NCBI GenBank assembly: GCA_013140465.1
Contig: JABFST010000485.1
Location: forward strand, 1 to 6,884
Direction of reading: 5' to 3'
From: Methylococcaceae bacterium
GTDB lineage: Bacteria; Pseudomonadota; Gammaproteobacteria; Methylococcales; Methylomonadaceae
Length of the DNA: 6,884 bases
Below the pieces are notes generated by a model that ran no database searches, was not told the DNA's origin, and worked only from the letters and a program-made list of their open reading frames with translations. Positions 6,825 through 6,884 of this stretch are shown here, one piece after another (position 1 is the stretch's first letter; each line of letters starts with the position of its first letter). A program made the position numbers and the translations under genes.

Positions 6825-6884
6825 CGTTCGCTGAGCGGAGTCGAAGCGAATCCCGCCGCCGGCTTCGACTCCGCTCAGCCAACG
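6825..6884. repeat. Long inverted repeat at the right window edge
   Basis: GCTGAGCGGAGTCGAAGC (6830-6847) is perfectly complementary to 6862-6879, with a 14-base loop. Pairing continues as CGTT (6825-6828) with AACG (6881-6884) after one mismatch, giving 24-base arms with two mismatches. Intergenic repeats of this GCTGAGCGGAGTCGAAGC type are, as I recall, dispersed in many bacterial genomes. It may extend past the window. The rest of 6629-6824 shows no convincing gene; a 34-codon GTG frame at 6632 is too weak to call. Confidence 0.7.

Overview
The window looks like a stretch of chromosome from a gammaproteobacterium. RdgC and a DarP/YjgA protein are both typical of beta/gamma-Proteobacteria, and an Lpp/OprI-type lipoprotein ending in lysine points the same way. 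Base composition looks intermediate, and intergenic spaces carry many GC-rich palindromes. The mix of genes and hairpins recalls gamma-proteobacterial methanotrophs (Methylococcales), but that is an impression from memory and not proven here. No prophage, CRISPR array, rRNA, tRNA or transposase gene was seen.

Layout. Bases 2-211 hold what looks like the 3' end of a gene interrupted by an in-frame TAA. On the minus strand follow a small secreted four-cysteine protein of unknown function (221-667) and a full-length PGM1-like phosphoglucomutase (777-2411), separated by a 13-bp-stem hairpin. Divergent from pgm are a small exported L,D-transpeptidase-fold enzyme (2484-3026) and an Lpp/OprI-like alanine-zipper lipoprotein (3113-3391). 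The lipoprotein has its own perfect TATAAT with a palindrome directly upstream, and ends at a strong terminator shared with the convergent rdgC (3448-4356, minus).

Between rdgC and the next plus-strand gene lies a ~107-bp palindromic repeat flanked by partly duplicated host sequence, a candidate miniature mobile element. Then come a family-6 uracil-DNA-glycosylase-superfamily protein (hypoxanthine/deoxyinosine glycosylase type, 4595-5110) and darP (5137-5844), 26 bp apart and probably co-transcribed. This DarP has an unusual ~47-residue, strongly acidic tail. After a nested palindrome (5924-6014) comes a minus-strand membrane-anchored protein of unknown function (6133-6570) with a candidate promoter. 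The window ends in another long inverted repeat (6825-6884).

How the genes fit together. The most coherent unit is the envelope pair: an enzyme of the fold that makes or breaks Lpp-peptidoglycan links, next to an Lpp-like lipoprotein with the C-terminal lysine such a link needs. rdgC and the glycosylase form a loose DNA recombination/repair neighbourhood. The rest is housekeeping (sugar-phosphate metabolism, ribosome maturation) plus two uncharacterised envelope proteins. I see no clear new multi-gene system; the best leads are the transpeptidase/lipoprotein pair with its palindromic promoter, the flanked repeat element and the acidic DarP tail.
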